Positions 24,165 through 34,127 are shown, counted from the first letter of the stretch. The stretch: DNA of 64,000 bases from Sphingopyxis granuli NBRC 100800 (GCF_001591045.1 NZ_BCUA01000007.1:17444-81443), one strand, 5' to 3'. Translations and numbers: made by a program. The notes: generated by a model not told the origin, from the letters alone.

Positions 24165-26678
24165 TCAGAATTTGAAGCGCGCGGTCACACCGTAGGTCCG
24201 CGGCTGGCTGGGATAGCCCGAGACGCTGCCCGACTGCGCGACGGCGTTGAAGATCGTCGTCAGATAGCGCGCATTGGTCAGATTGCGGCCCCACACGCCG
24301 AGTTCGAGGCCGTTGGTCAGCGCGACGGTGAAGGACGCGTTGAGCTGGTTGACCTCGCGCTTCAGATTCTGCGCGACGCTCGCCGGCAGGGCGGCGAGGC
24401 CGTCGACGATCTGCGTCGGGCTTTCATACTGATAGTCGACATGCGCGATCGCCCGCGTCCCGCCCGCGAATTCGTGGGTGTAGGTGCCGCCCGCCGACAC
24501 CGACAGGTCGGGGATGCCCGCGGGCTTCATGCCCGACAGGTCGCCGAACGCCGAGGCGACGAAGCTGTCGTATTTGGCGTCGAGATAGGTGACGGCGAGG
24601 TTCAGGTTGAGTCCGCGAACCGGCCGCACCGATCCGTCGAACTCGATCCCGAAGGTCGACTGCTTGCCGGCGTTGGCGAGCGCGAAGCCGGTGCCGGTGA
24701 AGACGTTCGACTGGAACCCCTTGATCGACTGCTTGAACACCGCGAGGTTCAGCGCCGCGACCGACCAGTTGGCCTTCAGCCCCGCCTCATAGACTTCCGA
24801 TTCCTCGGGCGCCGCGAAGCGCGTGCCCGCCACCAGGTTCGGTGTCGCGAGGCCGCCCGCGACGATCGCGGGCAGGTCCGCCGCCAGTGGGCGGCTGTCG
24901 CGCGACAGGTTGACCGAGGCGGCCTTGAAGCCGGTCGCATAGGTCGCATAGACGTTGACCGTGTCGGTCAGTTCATAGGACAGACGCGCGCTCCACGAAA
25001 AATCACCATCGCTGACCCGGCCCGGCTCGACGCTGTTCGGAACGTCGAGGAAAGGCGGCAGGAACTGAAAATCCTTGAGGCCGGCGAGGGGGTTCGCGCT
25101 ACTGCCATCGGGCAGGATCAGCGTCGGATTCGCCGCGAGGAAAGCGGCGGTCGCCGGATCCACCCCACTGCTGACAAGCACGAATTCACGGAACGGCGTA
25201 TAGGCGGCCGCGTCGAGGTCGATCCCCGAAAAGACGTCGGTGCTGGTGACGTTGGTCGTGAAGCGCTTCTTGTCCTTCGTATAGTTGCCGCCGAGCGTCA
25301 GCGTCAGCCGGTCGCTGATCCCGAAATCGAGCGTGCCGAAGATCGACCAGGCGGTGTTCTTCATCCGGTAACGTTCATCCATGCCGTCGCCGGCGTGGAA
25401 GAAGGAATCGTTCGGCGCACCCAGCGCGGCCTCGAGCGTCGGAACGTCCAGCAGCCCGCCGCTGGCCGCCTGGATCAGCGCGTTGCCATAGGGACGGAAG
25501 TCGTCGCCGAAATAGATCTGACTGTGCTGCCGAATCTTCTCGTGGAAATAATAGCCGCCGATCAGAAAGTTGACCGGCCCGTCGAAGTCCGACGTCAGCC
25601 GCAGTTCCTGAGTGAACGTGTTGATCGCGGTATCGTCCGATTTCTGCCCGATCAGGTCGGCGCCCGAGAAATCCGAATCCTGATTGGTGTCGGCGCGCAC
25701 CTCGCGATAGGCGGTGATCGAGGTCAGCGCGAGCGCGCCGAGATCATAGTCGATCTGCGCCGATCCGCCGTAATTCTCGATCTCGTTCGACGACAGGAAA
25801 TTATTGTAGACGTGATAGGAAAAGGGATTGGCGGCATCGACGCTCGTCCCGCCCGCCAGCAGGTCGGTGATCGCGACCGTCGGCCCGGCGATGACGTTCG
25901 CCGCAATGCAGCAATTCTCGTCGATCTTGTCGTAATCGCCGATCAGGCGGATCGACAGCGCTTCGGTCGGTTCGAACAGCAACTGCCCGCGCACACCCCA
26001 GCGGTTGCGGTCGTTGACGTCCTTGCCCAGCCGCAAATCCTGCGCATAGCCGTCGCGGCGGTTGAAATTGCCGCCGAGCGAGAAAGCGACATTTTCACCG
26101 ATCGGGCCGGTGACATTGCCCTTCACCGTGATCGCGTCGTAATTGCCGTAGGTCGCCTCGACCGAGCCGCCGAAATCATATTGCGGCTTTTGCGTGACGA
26201 TGCTGATGACGCCCGCCGAGGCGTTCTTGCCGAACAGCGTCGATTGCGGACCGCGCAGCACCTCAACGCGTTCGAGGTTGGGCAGGTCGCCGATCTGCGC
26301 CGCCGAACGCGAGCGATAGACACCGTCGATGAAGACGCCGACCGACGGCTCGATGCCGGGGTTGTTGGCACCGTTGCCGAAACCGCGGATGATGAAATTG
26401 GTATTGGCGCTCGACTGAAGCTGCGCCACGCGCAGGCTGGGCACCGCCGATTGCAGGTCGATGAGGTCGCGGATCTGCGAATTTTCGATGTCGGCCGCCG
26501 AGGCCACCGACACGGCGATCGGCGTATCCTGCAGCGTCTGCGACCGCTTGCTCGCGGTGACGATGATCTCGTTGCCGTAATCATTATCGCCGGCACCCGT
26601 GTTCTGGGCAGCGGCGATGGCGGGGGTCGCGGCGGCGCACAGCATCGTGGCGCCCAGCAGCATGTTGCGCAAGGTCAT
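24165..26678 (-). CDS. TonB-dependent receptor
   Basis: An 837-aa receptor: signal peptide ending TPAIAAAQN, TonB box NEIIVTASKRSQ, plug motif VLRGPQSTLFGKNASAG, and a barrel ending VTARFKF. The start at 26678 has GGAGAGAG 4 nt upstream; a long in-frame upstream extension is discarded because it lacks coding character and overlaps the Yip1 gene. It is convergent with the 1028-aa receptor and shares its terminator. The ligand is unknown. Confidence 0.92.
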   Translation of the reverse strand: MTLRNMLLGATMLCAAATPAIAAAQNTGAGDNDYGNEIIVTASKRSQTLQDTPIAVSVASAADIENSQIRDLIDLQSAVPSLRVAQLQSSANTNFIIRGFGNGANNPGIEPSVGVFIDGVYRSRSAAQIGDLPNLERVEVLRGPQSTLFGKNASAGVISIVTQKPQYDFGGSVEATYGNYDAITVKGNVTGPIGENVAFSLGGNFNRRDGYAQDLRLGKDVNDRNRWGVRGQLLFEPTEALSIRLIGDYDKIDENCCIAANVIAGPTVAITDLLAGGTSVDAANPFSYHVYNNFLSSNEIENYGGSAQIDYDLGALALTSITAYREVRADTNQDSDFSGADLIGQKSDDTAINTFTQELRLTSDFDGPVNFLIGGYYFHEKIRQHSQIYFGDDFRPYGNALIQAASGGLLDVPTLEAALGAPNDSFFHAGDGMDERYRMKNTAWSIFGTLDFGISDRLTLTLGGNYTKDKKRFTTNVTSTDVFSGIDLDAAAYTPFREFVLVSSGVDPATAAFLAANPTLILPDGSSANPLAGLKDFQFLPPFLDVPNSVEPGRVSDGDFSWSARLSYELTDTVNVYATYATGFKAASVNLSRDSRPLAADLPAIVAGGLATPNLVAGTRFAAPEESEVYEAGLKANWSVAALNLAVFKQSIKGFQSNVFTGTGFALANAGKQSTFGIEFDGSVRPVRGLNLNLAVTYLDAKYDSFVASAFGDLSGMKPAGIPDLSVSAGGTYTHEFAGGTRAIAHVDYQYESPTQIVDGLAALPASVAQNLKREVNQLNASFTVALTNGLELGVWGRNLTNARYLTTIFNAVAQSGSVSGYPSQPRTYGVTARFKF

Positions 26679-26848
26679 GATTCTCTCTCCGACCCGCGAA
26701 GCGCAGCCCACAGGGGCCTGAGGAGGGGATGCTCCGGGGGTGCCAGTGGCCCTAGCGCGCCGCCGGACACCGTCAACGCGGAGAAAGAAAAACCTTGGCT
26801 TTTCCGTCCGATAGTGGCCGAAAAGCAACAGTCCCCGTGCGAGACCCC

Positions 26849-27451
26849 CTACAGCCGTCCGCTGAACAGGCCGGAAACCGGCGCCATGATGAGGCTGAGC
26901 AGCAGCGCGACCACGATCGCGGCGATGATGACGACGGCGGTATAGCCCAGCGCCTTCGCTTCCGGCGCCCGCATCAGCTTTGGCAGCCCGAGGTAGAGCA
27001 GATACAGGCTGTAGAGGCCGAGCAGCATCAGCACGGCGAGCGCCGGGACGAGGCCGAAGATTCCGGCCACCCAACTCGCGGTTGCCGAATAGGCGGCGAC
27101 CTTGAACGCCTGCACGCGATTGGGCGTCGCGTCGAAGGTCGGCGCGAGGGCGTCGATGATCAGCGCCAGCACAAACACGCCGACCAGCGCCGCGCCATAT
27201 TGGACGAGCGCGGTGCCGAGCGCCGCGCCGACTGACGGCCGAAATGTGAAGCCCATCGCCGAATAGCCGAAGACGGTCGACCCGATGAAGTGGGCGACGG
27301 CGGGAATCGCCGCGAGCGGCAAGACATGGCGGCGATAGATGTCGCCGATCGTGTCCGCCTCCGTATCGATCTTCGCCCATTCCTCCGCCGGACGCAGAAG
27401 AATGCCCCTCACGCGCGCGACGAGCGCCGGCTTGCCATCATTCGCTGTCAT
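26849..27451 (-). CDS. Yip1 family membrane protein
   Basis: A 200-aa protein with a cytosolic N-terminus carrying RVRGILLRPAEEWAKID, the usual opening of bacterial Yip1-domain proteins, followed by about five hydrophobic helices (FIGSTVFGYSAMGFTF, ALVGVFVLALIIDAL, LLGLYSLYLLYLGLPKLM and a C-terminal VVIIAAIVVALLLSLIM). Function in bacteria is unknown. GAGAGGAAG directly before the ATG at 27451 sets the start. Confidence 0.82.
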   Translation of the reverse strand: MTANDGKPALVARVRGILLRPAEEWAKIDTEADTIGDIYRRHVLPLAAIPAVAHFIGSTVFGYSAMGFTFRPSVGAALGTALVQYGAALVGVFVLALIIDALAPTFDATPNRVQAFKVAAYSATASWVAGIFGLVPALAVLMLLGLYSLYLLYLGLPKLMRAPEAKALGYTAVVIIAAIVVALLLSLIMAPVSGLFSGRL

Positions 27452-27562
27452 CTTCCTCTCCCCATTTCGCGGCTTTCGACGGAGCCATATGCGGGATTCC
27501 GGCCCGTCGCCGCTGTGCTCCATAGCACAGGGACGGCGGAAACGGGAAAGACGCGTCCGGGG

Positions 27563-28321
27563 CTACTCGAACCGGCCGCCGCGCCCGGCACCATCGGCGA
27601 AGCGGCCGGCGCCGGCCTTCGCCTCGGCGCGCAGCGGCTTTTCGCCCTCGCGTCCCTCGAACCGCAGCGCCTCGGCCAGGTCGAAGTCCCATTGGCGATA
27701 GGCCGACGCCCGGTCGGTGCGCATGCACAGCGCCGGAAAGCGCGCGATCTCCGCCGCCAGCGCCTGCGCGGCCGACAGCGCGGCACCGTCCGGCACGACG
27801 CGGCTGGCCAGTCCCATCGCCAATGCCTCGTCCGCCGCGACCGACCGCCCGGTCAGGATCATGTCGAGCGCCCGCCCCTGACCGACGACGCGCGGCAGGC
27901 GCACCGTGCCGCCGTCGATCAGCGGCACGCCCCAGCGGCGGCAGAAGACGCCGAAGGTCGCGCTTTCGGCGGCGACGCGCAGATCGCACCACAGCGCGAG
28001 TTCGAGCCCGCCCGCGACCGCATAGCCCTCGACCGCGGCAATCACCGGCTTCGACAGCAGCATCCGCGTCGGCCCCATCGGCCCGTCGCCCTCGGGCTCG
28101 TAGCGGCGTTCGCCCTGCCCCACCGCCTTCAGGTCGAAACCGGCGCAGAAATGGCCGCCCGCCCCGGTCAGCACCGCGACCGCGCTGCCGTCGTCGGCCT
28201 CGAAATCGGCGAATGCGGCGCGCAACGCGTCGGCGGTCGCCGGGTCGACCGCGTTGCGGCACGCGGGCCGGTCGATGGTGACGGTGCGCACCGCGCCGTC
28301 GTTCGTGACGCGGACCGTCAT
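27563..28321 (-). CDS. Enoyl-CoA hydratase/isomerase (crotonase), copy 1
   Basis: A 252-aa crotonase: oxyanion-hole motif GHFCAGFDLKAVG, the second loop AVEGYAVAGGLELALWCD, and the RRWGVPLIDGGTVRLPR segment. It would hydrate or isomerise an enoyl-CoA. Its ATG overlaps the acyl-CoA dehydrogenase stop by four bases (ATGA), so translation is coupled. It is the last gene of the operon led by a CoA-transferase. Confidence 0.87.
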   Translation of the reverse strand: MTVRVTNDGAVRTVTIDRPACRNAVDPATADALRAAFADFEADDGSAVAVLTGAGGHFCAGFDLKAVGQGERRYEPEGDGPMGPTRMLLSKPVIAAVEGYAVAGGLELALWCDLRVAAESATFGVFCRRWGVPLIDGGTVRLPRVVGQGRALDMILTGRSVAADEALAMGLASRVVPDGAALSAAQALAAEIARFPALCMRTDRASAYRQWDFDLAEALRFEGREGEKPLRAEAKAGAGRFADGAGRGGRFE

Positions 28322-29940
28322 GCCGCGGGCATCGCGCGGTCGACGATCATACGCGTGTCGATCGCGGCATCGAAGGCGCCATAGGCGCTGCCACGCGGGA
28401 TCAGCCGCAGGCGGCAGAAAGCCTCCGCGAGCGGGTTGCCCTGGCCGATCAGCACCGCCGCCTGCGCCGCGAGCGCGAGCCGCTCGATCAGCAGCCGCGC
28501 GGTGCCTTCGTGCGCGGCGCGCAGGTCGATCGCGTCGATCCAGCGATCATAGGCGCCGTCGTGCCCGCGCTGCGCCGCCAGAAAGGCGTGCAATGCCTCG
28601 ACCCCGTCGGGTTCGCGCGCGATGGCGCGCAGCAGGTCGAGCGCGATGACGTTGCCCGACCCTTCCCAGATCGCGTTGAGCGGCGACTGGCGGAACAGGC
28701 GCGGCATCGGCCCCGCCTCGATATAGCCGGCACCGCCATGCGCCTCCATCGCTTCATAGACGAGGCCGGGCGCGCGCTTGCACACCCAATATTTGGCGAC
28801 GGGGGTCAGCAGCCGCGCGAGGGGATCGTCCGCATCGAACGCCTGCGCCAGCCGGAAGCCGAGCGCCGTCGCCGCCTCGCTTTCGACCGCAAGGTCGGCG
28901 AGCACCGCCGCCATCGCCGGCTGGTCGATCAGGCGGCGCTGGAAGGCTGAGCGGTTCGCGGTGTGCCACAACGCCTGCGCGAGCGCGCCGCGCATCTGCT
29001 GCGCCGATCCGACGACGCAGTCGAGCCGCGTGTGCTGGACCATCTGGATGATCGTCGCCACCCCGCGCCCTTCGGGCCCCAGCCGCTGCGCCAGCGCGCC
29101 ATGATATTCGATTTCGGACGAGGCGTTCGACCGGTCGCCCATCTTGTCCTTGAGCCGCATGACGCGAAAGCCCGCGTTGCGCGTCCCGTCGGGCAGCCAC
29201 CGCGGCACGAGGAAGCAGGTCAGCCCGCCCCCCGCATAGGCGAGCGTCAGGAAGGCGTCGCACATCGGCGCCGAACAGAACCATTTGTGCCCCGTGAGGC
29301 TGTACCAGCCCTCCTCGCCCGTCGGCTCGGCGCGCGTCGTGTTGGCGCGCACGTCGCTGCCGCCCTGCTTCTCGGTCATCGTCATGCCGATCGTCACCCC
29401 CGCCTTTTCGGCGGCGGGGCGGACCGCCGGGTCATAGCGGCCGGCGGCGATGCGCGGCACCCACATATCGGCGACCGCCGGCTCGGCACGCAGCGCAGGC
29501 ACTGCGGCATAGGTCATCGTCATCGGACAGCTCGTCCCCGAATCGGCCTGCCCGGTCAGGAAGAGGATCGCCGAATGCAGCGCATGTCCGTGCGCGCTGC
29601 CGTCCCACGCGGCCGACGCGAAGCCGCTGTCGAGCCCCAGCCGCATCAGTTCGTGATAGGCGGGATGGAAACGCACTTCATCGACGCGGTGACCGTAGCG
29701 GTCGAACGTTTCGAGCACCGGCACCTGCCGGTTCGCCTCGACGCCCCATTCGATCACCTTGGCCGAGCCGCAGCGCTGCCCCAGCGCCGCCAGCCGTTCG
29801 GCATGGCCCGCCGCCCCCGCCTGCGTCACCGCATCGACCAGCGCGCGGTCGCCGGTGAACAGGTTCGTGTTTTCGAGCGGCGGCGGCTGGTTGAACACCT
29901 CATGCGTGTCGAGCCGGTCGATCGGGCGGATGGCGGTCAT
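28318..29940 (-). CDS. AidB-like acyl-CoA dehydrogenase
   Basis: A 540-aa flavoprotein. The N-terminal THEVFNQPPPLENTNLF, the FHPAYHELMRLGLDSG segment and the SCPMTMTYAAVPAL loop match the E. coli AidB subgroup rather than short-chain acyl-CoA dehydrogenases. MTEKQGGSDVRANTT forms part of the flavin/acyl site. AidB proteins have weak isovaleryl-CoA dehydrogenase activity and, in E. coli, bind DNA during alkylation stress. Here, inside an operon with a CoA-transferase and two crotonases, a catabolic dehydrogenase role is more likely. The start at 29940 has GAGGAGAC upstream. Confidence 0.88.
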   Translation of the reverse strand: MTAIRPIDRLDTHEVFNQPPPLENTNLFTGDRALVDAVTQAGAAGHAERLAALGQRCGSAKVIEWGVEANRQVPVLETFDRYGHRVDEVRFHPAYHELMRLGLDSGFASAAWDGSAHGHALHSAILFLTGQADSGTSCPMTMTYAAVPALRAEPAVADMWVPRIAAGRYDPAVRPAAEKAGVTIGMTMTEKQGGSDVRANTTRAEPTGEEGWYSLTGHKWFCSAPMCDAFLTLAYAGGGLTCFLVPRWLPDGTRNAGFRVMRLKDKMGDRSNASSEIEYHGALAQRLGPEGRGVATIIQMVQHTRLDCVVGSAQQMRGALAQALWHTANRSAFQRRLIDQPAMAAVLADLAVESEAATALGFRLAQAFDADDPLARLLTPVAKYWVCKRAPGLVYEAMEAHGGAGYIEAGPMPRLFRQSPLNAIWEGSGNVIALDLLRAIAREPDGVEALHAFLAAQRGHDGAYDRWIDAIDLRAAHEGTARLLIERLALAAQAAVLIGQGNPLAEAFCRLRLIPRGSAYGAFDAAIDTRMIVDRAMPAA

Positions 29941-29951
29941 CGTCTGTCTCC

Positions 29952-30818
29952 TCAATCTTCGGCCGGCAGGCGCTTCGACACCTGGCTCGCGATCGGATCG
30001 CCGCTGTCGCGCTCGGCCACCGCCTGCTTGAAGCCGACCTCCTGCGCGCGCTCGCGGAACCATATACCCTCTGGCGAATGGCGCGAAACGCCGTCGAACA
30101 GCGTCGCGAACATCTGCGTGTTATTGAGGCCCATATTGTCATAGGCCTGATTGACGACGGTCTTCGTCATCATCAACTGGTTGCGGGGCACGCCGCGCAG
30201 CCGCCCCGCCAGCCGCTCGACCGCATCGTCGAGTTCCGCCTCGGGCACCGCCTCCAGCGCCAGGCCGATGCGCGCCGCCTCGCGTCCGTCGATCAGGTCG
30301 CCGGTCATCATCATCCGCTTCGCCATCTGCGGCCCCAGCCGATAGACCCACATCGCCGGCGTCGGCACGCCCCAGACGCGCGCGGGCGGATAGCCGATGC
30401 GTGCATCCTCCGCCATGATCAGGAAGTCGCAGCACAGCGCGATGTCCGATCCGCCCGCGACCGCAGCGCCGTGGACGCGCGCGATCGTCGGCTTGGTCGC
30501 GCGCCACAGCGCCATGAAATCCTGCGTGTTGCGCCACATCATCTGGAAATCGAGCGTCGGGTCCCACGGCATGTCCTGCGACCCGCTGATCTCTCCCTTG
30601 CGCTCGGCATAATGCTTGAGGTCATAGCCGCCGCAAAAGCCCGGCCCCGCGCCGCGCACGACGATGACATGAACGTCGGGGTCGGCCTCCGCCTTCTCGA
30701 CCGCGGCGCGGATCTCGCGCGGCATGCCGTGCGCGATCGCGTTGAAATATTCGGGCCGGTCGAGCGTGATCGTCGCGACCCGGTTGTCGGTCGTATAGGA
30801 CAGGGTTTCGAAACGCAT
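29952..30818 (-). CDS. Enoyl-CoA hydratase (crotonase), copy 2
   Basis: A 288-aa crotonase with GPGFCGGYDLKHYAE and HGAAVAGGSDIALCCDFLI, the two oxyanion-hole loops. The large insert around GEISGSQDMPWDPTLDFQMMWRN and the HSPEGIWFRERAQEVGFKQA tail are seen in crotonases of steroid and terpenoid degradation clusters. The ATG at 30818 is preferred, with GAGGAG 8 nt upstream, over a TTG two codons earlier. It lies 2 nt after the CoA-transferase stop. Confidence 0.87.
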   Translation of the reverse strand: MRFETLSYTTDNRVATITLDRPEYFNAIAHGMPREIRAAVEKAEADPDVHVIVVRGAGPGFCGGYDLKHYAERKGEISGSQDMPWDPTLDFQMMWRNTQDFMALWRATKPTIARVHGAAVAGGSDIALCCDFLIMAEDARIGYPPARVWGVPTPAMWVYRLGPQMAKRMMMTGDLIDGREAARIGLALEAVPEAELDDAVERLAGRLRGVPRNQLMMTKTVVNQAYDNMGLNNTQMFATLFDGVSRHSPEGIWFRERAQEVGFKQAVAERDSGDPIASQVSKRLPAED

Positions 30819-30820
30819 GG

Positions 30821-32005
30821 TCAAATCTCCTCGGGGAGGTGGACCGCGCCCATGGCGAGCGCGGCGGCGATTTCAGCGGCGTCGAGGCCGGCGGCGGCGA
30901 GGATGGCGCGGCCATGTTCGCCGACCCGCGGCGCATGGGCATCGGTCGCCGCCCGCGCGCCGTCGAAGCGTGCGACCGCGCGGGCGCGGCGCACCGGTCC
31001 CGCCTGCGGATGGTCGGTCAGCGCGACGAAATCGTCGTGGGCGAGCTGCGCATGCCCCGGCAGCGCCGCCGAGCGGTTGGCGACGCCGCACGGCACCCCC
31101 GCCTCGGCCAACCGCTCGACCGCCTCGGCCGTCGTCATCGCCGCGACGCGCGGGGCCGAAAAGGCGCGCAGATCGTCCCAGTTGAGGAAACGCGTCGCCA
31201 TGTCGGCATAGCGCGGATCGGACAGCAGCTCGGGTGCGCCGATCGCCCGCGCCCAGCCTTCGAACTCCGATTGCGACAGCATGACGACGACGATCCATCC
31301 GTCCGCCGTCGCCCAGGGACGATAGACCGCGGCGATGTTCGGCATCCGCGACGGCGCGTCGGGAAAGACTTCGGCCCCGTGCAGGTCGATCCAGCCATAA
31401 GCGACCGCCGCTTCGAGCATCGAGATATCGACCACCGTCCCCTCGCCGCTGCGCCCGCGCGCGACGAGCGCCGCGGTCGCAGCTTGCGCGGCATAGAGAC
31501 CCGCCGTCTTGTCGCAGATCCACTGCGGCGCCAGCGTCGGCTCGCCGCTGTCGTCCCAGCTCACCATCCCCGATTCGGCCTGGATGATCGGGTCATAGGC
31601 GCGGGTGCCGCACATCGGCCCATCTTGCCCGAAACCGCTGATCCGCGCGATCACCAGATCGGGGCGGAGCGCGTGCAGTGCCGCGATGCCCAGCCCCAGC
31701 CGTTCCATCACCCCCGGCCGGAAATTGTGTATCAGCAGGTCGGCATGCGGAACGAGGCGGCAGAGCAGAGCGCGGCCCTCGGTGCGGGCAAGGTCGAGCG
31801 CGATCGATTGTTTTCCTGCGTTGAGCGCGACGTGCGCCGAACTGAACCCCGGCGCCGCGATCGCGCCCAGCAGGCGCGCCCGGTCGCCCTCGGGCGGTTC
31901 GATCTTCCACACGCGCGCACCCTGCTGCGCCATGATCTGCGTCGCGAGCGGTCCCGCGACAACGCTGGTCAGATCGATTACCGTGATGCCTTCGAGGGGC
32001 AGCAT
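30821..32005 (-). CDS. CaiB/BaiF (class III) CoA-transferase
   Basis: A 394-aa enzyme: MLPLEGITVIDLTSVVAGP, GARVWKIEPPEGD, the NAGKQSIALDL strand and the Asp-containing RAYDPIIQAESGM. It transfers CoA to an organic acid, presumably the entry step for the operon's dehydrogenase and hydratases. The start at 32005 has GGAGGAGAGG just upstream; an ATG five codons earlier overlaps that site. It is the first gene of the minus-strand operon, diverging from a PaaX-type regulator. Confidence 0.88.
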   Translation of the reverse strand: MLPLEGITVIDLTSVVAGPLATQIMAQQGARVWKIEPPEGDRARLLGAIAAPGFSSAHVALNAGKQSIALDLARTEGRALLCRLVPHADLLIHNFRPGVMERLGLGIAALHALRPDLVIARISGFGQDGPMCGTRAYDPIIQAESGMVSWDDSGEPTLAPQWICDKTAGLYAAQAATAALVARGRSGEGTVVDISMLEAAVAYGWIDLHGAEVFPDAPSRMPNIAAVYRPWATADGWIVVVMLSQSEFEGWARAIGAPELLSDPRYADMATRFLNWDDLRAFSAPRVAAMTTAEAVERLAEAGVPCGVANRSAALPGHAQLAHDDFVALTDHPQAGPVRRARAVARFDGARAATDAHAPRVGEHGRAILAAAGLDAAEIAAALAMGAVHLPEEI

Positions 32006-32023
32006 CTTCCTCTCCTCCATTAT

Positions 32024-32037
32024 TTATTGCACAATAA
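32024..32037. promoter_or_regulatory. Candidate operator between CoA-transferase operon and paaX-like gene
   Basis: TTATTG-CA-CAATAA is a perfect 6-bp inverted repeat in an AT-rich patch of the short divergent region. The PaaX-like product is the likely ligand. This is inferred from position and symmetry only. Confidence 0.4.
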
Positions 32038-32086
32038 GTCGGATATGGACGCAGAACGCAACATAATAATCGCTGGCGGCGGCACG

Positions 32087-32860
32087 ATGAGCGCACGGAT
32101 GCTGATCCTCGACCTGCTCGACACCGGCGAGCCGCCGGCCTTCTCGGTCGGCGAACTGGTGCGGGCGGGTGCCGCCTTCGGCATCGAGGCCCCGGGAATC
32201 CGCACCGCGCTGACGCGCCTCAAGACCGAGGACCGGGTGCGCGCGATCGCGCGGGGCCGTTACACGATCGGTTCGGGCGGCGCACCGCTCCAGCAGCTCA
32301 TCCTGGGCTGGCGGACGCGGCTCGACCTGCGGCGGGCGTGGGGCGGCGGCTGGCTGCTGGCGATCGCGGGGCCGCTGGAACGCGCCGACCGGACGGCGTG
32401 GCGCCGCACGCTGCGCGCGCTGGACCTCGAAGGCTTTGCCGAGGCCGAAACGAACGTCTGGGCGCGCCCCGACAATCTGGAAGGCGGCGCCGAGGGGGCG
32501 CGGCAAAGGCTGGCGACGCTCGACGCGGCCGCATCGCTGTGCGTCGTCGAGGCGGCGGGGCTCGACGCGGGGCGCGCGGAACGCTTCCCGACGCTGTGGC
32601 CCGCCGACGCCCGGCGCGCGGCCTATCTGGAACTGGCCGGGGCGCTCGACCGCAGCGGCGCGCGCATCGACGCCATGCCGCTACACGCCGCGGCGGCGGA
32701 GACGCTGCTGCTCGGACGGCAGGCGATCCGCGCCATCATGCGCGATCCGCTGCTTCCCGACGCGTTCGGCCCGGCCGACGGCCTGTCGCGCCTGATCGAG
32801 GCGATGAACCGCTACGACCGCGTCGGCAAGGCGATCTGGCAAGCCTATTTGCGAGGATAA
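32087..32860 (+). CDS. PaaX-like transcriptional regulator
   Basis: A 257-aa protein. The N-terminal winged helix (ILDLLDTGEPPAFSVGELVRA, IRTALTRLKTEDRV) and the central and C-terminal parts (DLRRAWGGGWLLAIAGPLER, FAEAETNVWARPDNL) follow E. coli PaaX, a repressor that responds to an aryl-CoA. It diverges from the CoA-transferase/crotonase/AidB-like operon and probably senses one of its CoA intermediates. Start 32087 leaves room for divergent promoters; an in-frame ATG at 32045 would add 14 residues but sit almost on the operator. Confidence 0.8.
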   Translation: MSARMLILDLLDTGEPPAFSVGELVRAGAAFGIEAPGIRTALTRLKTEDRVRAIARGRYTIGSGGAPLQQLILGWRTRLDLRRAWGGGWLLAIAGPLERADRTAWRRTLRALDLEGFAEAETNVWARPDNLEGGAEGARQRLATLDAAASLCVVEAAGLDAGRAERFPTLWPADARRAAYLELAGALDRSGARIDAMPLHAAAAETLLLGRQAIRAIMRDPLLPDAFGPADGLSRLIEAMNRYDRVGKAIWQAYLRG

Positions 32861-33024
32861 AGCGCGGCGCCTTTAGCCGCGCCTTTATCTGCATCGTCTC
32901 AAATCCGTTGGGACGGTAATTTGGATACTAATGCATGATTGTCTTGGCTCGCAAAGCCGCGTGCTCCCGCGAATGCGGAAGTCCAGAGCTTCGAAGAGCC
33001 AAGGGCGGCGCCACATCGCTCTGG

Positions 33025-33044
33025 GTCCCCGCCTGCGCGGGGAC
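33025..33044. repeat. Dispersed hairpin repeat
   Basis: GTCCCCGC (33025-33032), loop CTGC, GCGGGGAC (33037-33044), inside a 229-bp non-coding gap (32861-33089). The wording 'GGGTCCCCGCCTGCGCGGGGAC' is of the type seen as short intergenic repeats in sphingomonads. The rest of the gap shows no gene. Confidence 0.45.
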
Positions 33045-33089
33045 ACGACATGGTTCATCCAAACATGATCACGCTCCAAACTCGACACA

Positions 33090-34127
33090 TCAGCCCGCGA
33101 CCTCGCGGCGGCGCACCATGTCGAGCGCGACGTCGACGATCATGTCCTCCTGACCGCCGACCATCTTGCGGCGGCCGAGTTCGACGAGGATCGCGCGCGT
33201 GTCGAGTCCGTGGTCGGCGGCGGCCTTTTCGGCGTGACGCAGGAAGGAGGAATAGACCCCGGCATAGCCGAGGGTCAGCGTCTCGCGATCGACGCGCACC
33301 GGGCGGTCCTGCAACGGGCGCACCAGTTCCTCAGCGGCGTCCATCAGCGCGAACAGGTCGCAGCCATGGTTCCAGCCATAGACGTCGGCGGCGGCGATGA
33401 AGACCTCCAGCGGCGCATTGCCCGCCCCCGCGCCCATGCCGGCAAGGCTGGCGTCGACGCGGATCGCACCGTTCTGCACCGCGACGATGCTGTTCGCGAC
33501 GCCGAGGCTGAGATTGTGGTGCGCGTGGACGCCGCGCTGCGTCTCGGGCTTCAGCACGCGGTCATAGGCGGCGAGCCGCGCCGCATAGCCGTCCATCGTC
33601 AGCGCACCGCCCGAATCGGTGACATAGACGCAATGCGCGCCATAGCTTTCCATCAGCTTCGCCTGGCCCGCCAGCGCTTCGGGCTCGGACATATGGCTCA
33701 TCATCAGAAAGCCCGCGACGTCCATACCGATGCCGCGCGCGAACCCGATATGCTGCTTTGCGACGTCGGCCTCGGTGCAATGCGTCGCGATGCGGACCGA
33801 TCGCACGCCCATTTCATAGGCGTGCTTCAGATCGTGGATCGTCCCGATGCCGGGGAGAAGCAAGGTCGTGAGCACGCTATGCTCCAGCACCTCGGCCACT
33901 GCGCCGATCCAGTCCCAGTCGGTATGCGCGCCGAAGCCATAGTTGAAGCTCGATCCTTGCAGGCCATCGCCGTGCGACACCTCGATCGCGTCGACCTTCG
34001 CAGCGTCGAGCGCCCGCGCGATCGCGCGCACATGGTCGAGGCCGTACTGGTGGCGGATCGCATGCATCCCGTCGCGCAGCGTCACGTCCTGGATATAGAG
34101 CTTTGTGGTGATGGGGTCGAAGCTCAT
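33090..34127 (-). CDS. 4-hydroxy-2-oxovalerate aldolase
   Basis: A 345-aa DRE-TIM metallolyase: [16 protein letters not shown] (catalytic Arg/Asp), [16 protein letters not shown], and the metal-binding HAHHN. The C-terminal [12 protein letters not shown] contributes to the channel with the partner dehydrogenase. It splits 4-hydroxy-2-oxo acids into pyruvate and an aldehyde, the last carbon-carbon cleavage of meta-cleavage pathways (MhpE/BphI/HsaF/TesG family). Its ATG overlaps the upstream stop by four bases. Confidence 0.93.
   Translation of the reverse strand: MSFDPITTKLYIQDVTLRDGMHAIRHQYGLDHVRAIARALDAAKVDAIEVSHGDGLQGSSFNYGFGAHTDWDWIGAVAEVLEHSVLTTLLLPGIGTIHDLKHAYEMGVRSVRIATHCTEADVAKQHIGFARGIGMDVAGFLMMSHMSEPEALAGQAKLMESYGAHCVYVTDSGGALTMDGYAARLAAYDRVLKPETQRGVHAHHNLSLGVANSIVAVQNGAIRVDASLAGMGAGAGNAPLEVFIAAADVYGWNHGCDLFALMDAAEELVRPLQDRPVRVDRETLTLGYAGVYSSFLRHAEKAAADHGLDTRAILVELGRRKMVGGQEDMIVDVALDMVRRREVAG

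Noticed and set aside
30839..32086. Long plus-strand extension upstream of the PaaX-like regulator
   Set aside because: The first ~415 codons are the antisense of the CoA-transferase gene; PaaX homology begins only at about 32087.
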